From Phaeosaccion multiseriatum (Eukaryota > Ochrophyta, other classes), in assembly GCA_965112735.1 (NCBI GenBank), contig OZ218957.1, positions 2,170,001 to 2,234,000 of the forward strand: 64,000 bases of DNA, in the 5' to 3' direction. The notes beneath the pieces are model-generated. The model had not been told where the DNA came from and ran no database searches. It was given only the letters and a program-made list of their open reading frames with translations. Both the position numbers and the translations under genes were made by a program. Position 1 is the stretch's first letter, and each line of letters opens with the position of its first letter. This document shows, in pieces, positions 62,080-64,000 of the stretch.

Positions 62080-63747
62080 TCACAGCTTGGCGTAGCCGAG
62101 GACGAGCGGCCTGAGGTGGTCCTTGTACCCCACCACGGGGTCCGTCCTGTTCAGGGGGTTGCGGCGAGCGCTCTCCATCAGGCCTGGTGTCGAGTGTGGG
62201 GGGGGGAGTGGGTGAGACAGTAAGAGGGGGTGGGGGAGAGTGGGTGAGACAGCAAGAGGGGGTGGGAGAGAGTGGGTGAGACAGTAAGAGGGGGTGGGGG
62301 AGAGTGGGTGAGAGAGTGGGGGAGGAGGGGCACGAGAGTGAGTGAGTGAGAGAGAGTGATGGAGGAGGGGGCCGAGAGTGAGTGAGTGCGAGAGTGAGTG
62401 AGTGAGTGAGTGCATGTTCTGTCTCACGAGGACGGTCACGAGAGTGTGTGCGCTTGACTGTACACCTAACCCCACGCAGAGTAGCGCAAAAAACCCACAA
62501 AACAGCATTCATTGACATCTCTGCGGAGAGCGGAGTATCATCATCATCATCAGCAGCAGCAGCAGCACCAGAAAGTACTCTTTCCTTCTCCCCTCCCCTC
62601 CACTCCCCTCCTCTCCTCTCGCTCTCACCTTGGTACACCCTTCCATCCCTCCTCCCCAGAGCCGACTGCAGGAGCATCATATCGCTTATGTCCCACGCGT
62701 CTACCAGAGCCACCGCGTGGGGCCTTAGCTCATGCAGCAGCCGCACCACCCCTTGCCGCACCCACTGGGCCTGCTCTGCGCTGAGGAAGCCGTCCTCCGT
62801 GAAGTCGCCCATCTCTCGCTCTATCCAGTACAGCCCGAAGAGGCTCTGCGTGTGTGTGTGTGTGTGCATGTGCATGTGTGTGTGTGTGAGCGTGTGTGTG
62901 TGCATGTGTGTGTGCATGTGTGTGTGCGTGCATGTGTGTGTGTGTGGTGTGTACGTTTGTGTAGTGTTGTGTGTAAGGGGGGGGGCGAACAAAGACAACA
63001 TGCATAATCGCACACCCACCACGCCAGAGAGAGAGAGGGACAGAGACAGCGATAGACAGACAGAGAGACAGAAGACAGACAGAGAGACAGAGACAGAGAG
63101 AGAGGGAGAGAGAGATGGAGAGATAGGAGAGAGAGAGAGAGGGAGGGAGACACAGACAGACAGACAGAGAGGGGTCACGTGAAGTGCGTGGCGTTAGTGG
63201 GGAATGCCAGGGCAAGGGCAAAGGGATGTGACCTGTAGGAGCCTTCATGAGGGGGTGGTAGAGAGCAGGAGCCTAACCGTTAGGGAGTCAGTAAAGGCAC
63301 CAGAGGGAAAGACGTAGTACATATACACACAGCTGCTGTTTTCTCCTCCTCCTCCTCCTCCTCCTCCTCCTCCTCCTCCGCCCATTCCTCCTTCTCCTTC
63401 CTCCCTCCCTTGTCTTCTCTCTCCTGAGCTCACCCCACCCCTCACGCACCGGCAGCATGCGTAGAGCCTCGGCTGTCCGCCCCTCCACATGCCCTCCCGT
63501 TGCCGCCCCCTCCACCCCCTCGTGAAAGTGCTGCAGCACAAGATTCATGCAGTGGGCTCGACTGGCGCGGTAGATCTCCTGCAAGACAAGACAGGAAGAT
63601 GAGGAGTGCAGATATATGCATGAAAGTCGACATCACCAGCCGAGGAAGAGCGACATCATAAGTATGTGTATGTTTGTCGACAGCACCCGCAGCCAGATGG
63701 GTGGACAGTCGACGCAAGACATAAGAGAGTTTACGGCCCGCATCATG

Positions 63748-63795
<48 letters not shown>

Positions 63796-64000
63796 AAGAG
63801 AAGAGCGAGAGAGACAGAGATAGAGGGAAAATCAAGCAGCGAGGCAGCCCGTCGGTAGTAGTCAGTAAGACAACCATCCCGACACCCCCCTCCTACTCCA
63901 GGCAGAGGGCTCTAAACCTTACGTAACCCTTACGTAACTGATCCTTACTGACATATCCCTCAACTTACCACAAGAGAGCGGTTCCACGCCTCCTCAGCAC
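62080..64000 (-). CDS. ACOX: Peroxisomal acyl-CoA oxidase, 3' part (continues beyond window end)
   Basis: Visible exons: 64000-63969, 63578-63450, 62845-62629, 62183-62080, GT-AG introns with continuous frame. The encoded C-terminal domain reads AEEAWNRSLV, EIYRASRAHCMNLVLQHF, SLFGLYWIEREMGDFTEDGF, LSAEQAQWVRQGVVRLLHEL, RPHAVALVDAWDISDMMLLQ, SALGRRDGRVYQ and GLMESARRNPLNRTDP. This is the ACOX C-terminal signature (LYRIEEDLGDF…RPNAVALVDAFD…SALG..DG.VYE…SPLN). The last three residues AKL fit a type 1 peroxisomal targeting signal. The enzyme performs the first, H2O2-forming step of peroxisomal beta-oxidation. Dehydrogenase N-terminal domains lie outside the window. The final intron holds a 32-bp minisatellite; others carry TG, GA and CTC repeats. 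Confidence 0.9.
62205..62420. repeat. 32-bp minisatellite and GAGT repeats in last ACOX intron
   Basis: The unit GTGAGACAGTAAGAGGGGGT… recurs about every 32 bp three to four times (62212-62312), then degrades to GTGAGTGAGAGAG and GAGT repeats (to about 62412). Confidence 0.85.
62848..63172. repeat. (TG)n and (GACA)/(GA)n repeats in ACOX intron
   Basis: TG-rich tract 62848-62975 begins directly upstream of the acceptor at 62846. GACA/GA-rich tract spans 63025-63172. Both lie in intron 63449-62846. A CTC tract at 63342-63380 is in the same intron. Confidence 0.93.
63748..63812. repeat. (GA)n microsatellite in ACOX intron
   Basis: AGAG dinucleotides of about 45 bp followed by AGAGAAGAGAAG repeats, in intron 63968-63579. 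Confidence 0.95.

Noticed and set aside
62821-63248. Leu/Ser- and His/Thr-rich frames over the TG and GACA tracts
   Set aside because: Dinucleotide and tetranucleotide repeat translations lying inside an ACOX intron.

Overview
The window looks like nuclear DNA of a stramenopile alga. A eustigmatophyte-like genome is a plausible guess, but the sequence does not settle it. Reasons: GT-AG introns interrupt eukaryotic housekeeping genes (PABPN1, CNOT10, peroxisomal acyl-CoA oxidase). There are repeated CTVEGC-type zinc fingers and a 'GNLEVLQ'-type ankyrin relic, both abundant in stramenopiles. Simple-sequence repeats fill many introns. No prokaryotic gene organisation, rRNA or tRNA was seen.

Layout: (1) 1-1860, 5' part of a secreted GH1 beta-glucosidase (minus). 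(2) 2.4-20.2 kb, a tandemly duplicated CTVEGC zinc-finger gene. The second copy is split by two head-to-tail, nearly identical 6.74-kb non-LTR retrotransposons on the minus strand. (3) 20.2-20.5 kb, a 26-bp inverted-repeat element. (4) 20.7-24.5 kb, a seven-exon GT61-like type II membrane glycosyltransferase (minus). (5) 26.2-30.5 kb, a large coiled-coil protein of unknown function (plus). (6) 31.3-33.8 kb, a secreted, possibly GPI-anchored protein (minus), head-to-head with a small basic protein (34.3-35.2 kb, plus). (7) 36.5-38.2 kb, a CPA2-type cation/proton antiporter (minus), and 38.9-39.9 kb, a secretory sulfotransferase (minus). (8) PABPN1 (minus) head-to-head with CNOT10 (plus), 40.2-46.6 kb; both act on mRNA 3' ends. 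(9) 47.3-47.7 kb, an ankyrin relic. (10) 48.8-54.5 kb, two divergently transcribed paralogues of an unknown leucine-rich family. (11) 56.0-57.0 kb, a third CTVEGC zinc-finger gene (minus), head-to-head with a 1,097-residue protein carrying a UBZ4-like finger (57.5-61.3 kb, plus). (12) 62.1-64.0 kb, the 3' end of a peroxisomal acyl-CoA oxidase with a C-terminal AKL signal (minus).

Most notable signals: the tandem retroelements encode an N-terminal pair of RING-like fingers, a reverse transcriptase and a restriction-like endonuclease. They sit precisely at a TGTGAG step inside a zinc-finger repeat, with 12-13 bp target duplications. Separately, a short motif (consensus CAGTTGGTGATACAG) recurs about 15 times, in both orientations, inside exons and between genes, mainly from 46 kb onward.

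Exon coordinates were derived by hand from splice signals and reading-frame continuity and have not been checked against transcripts.
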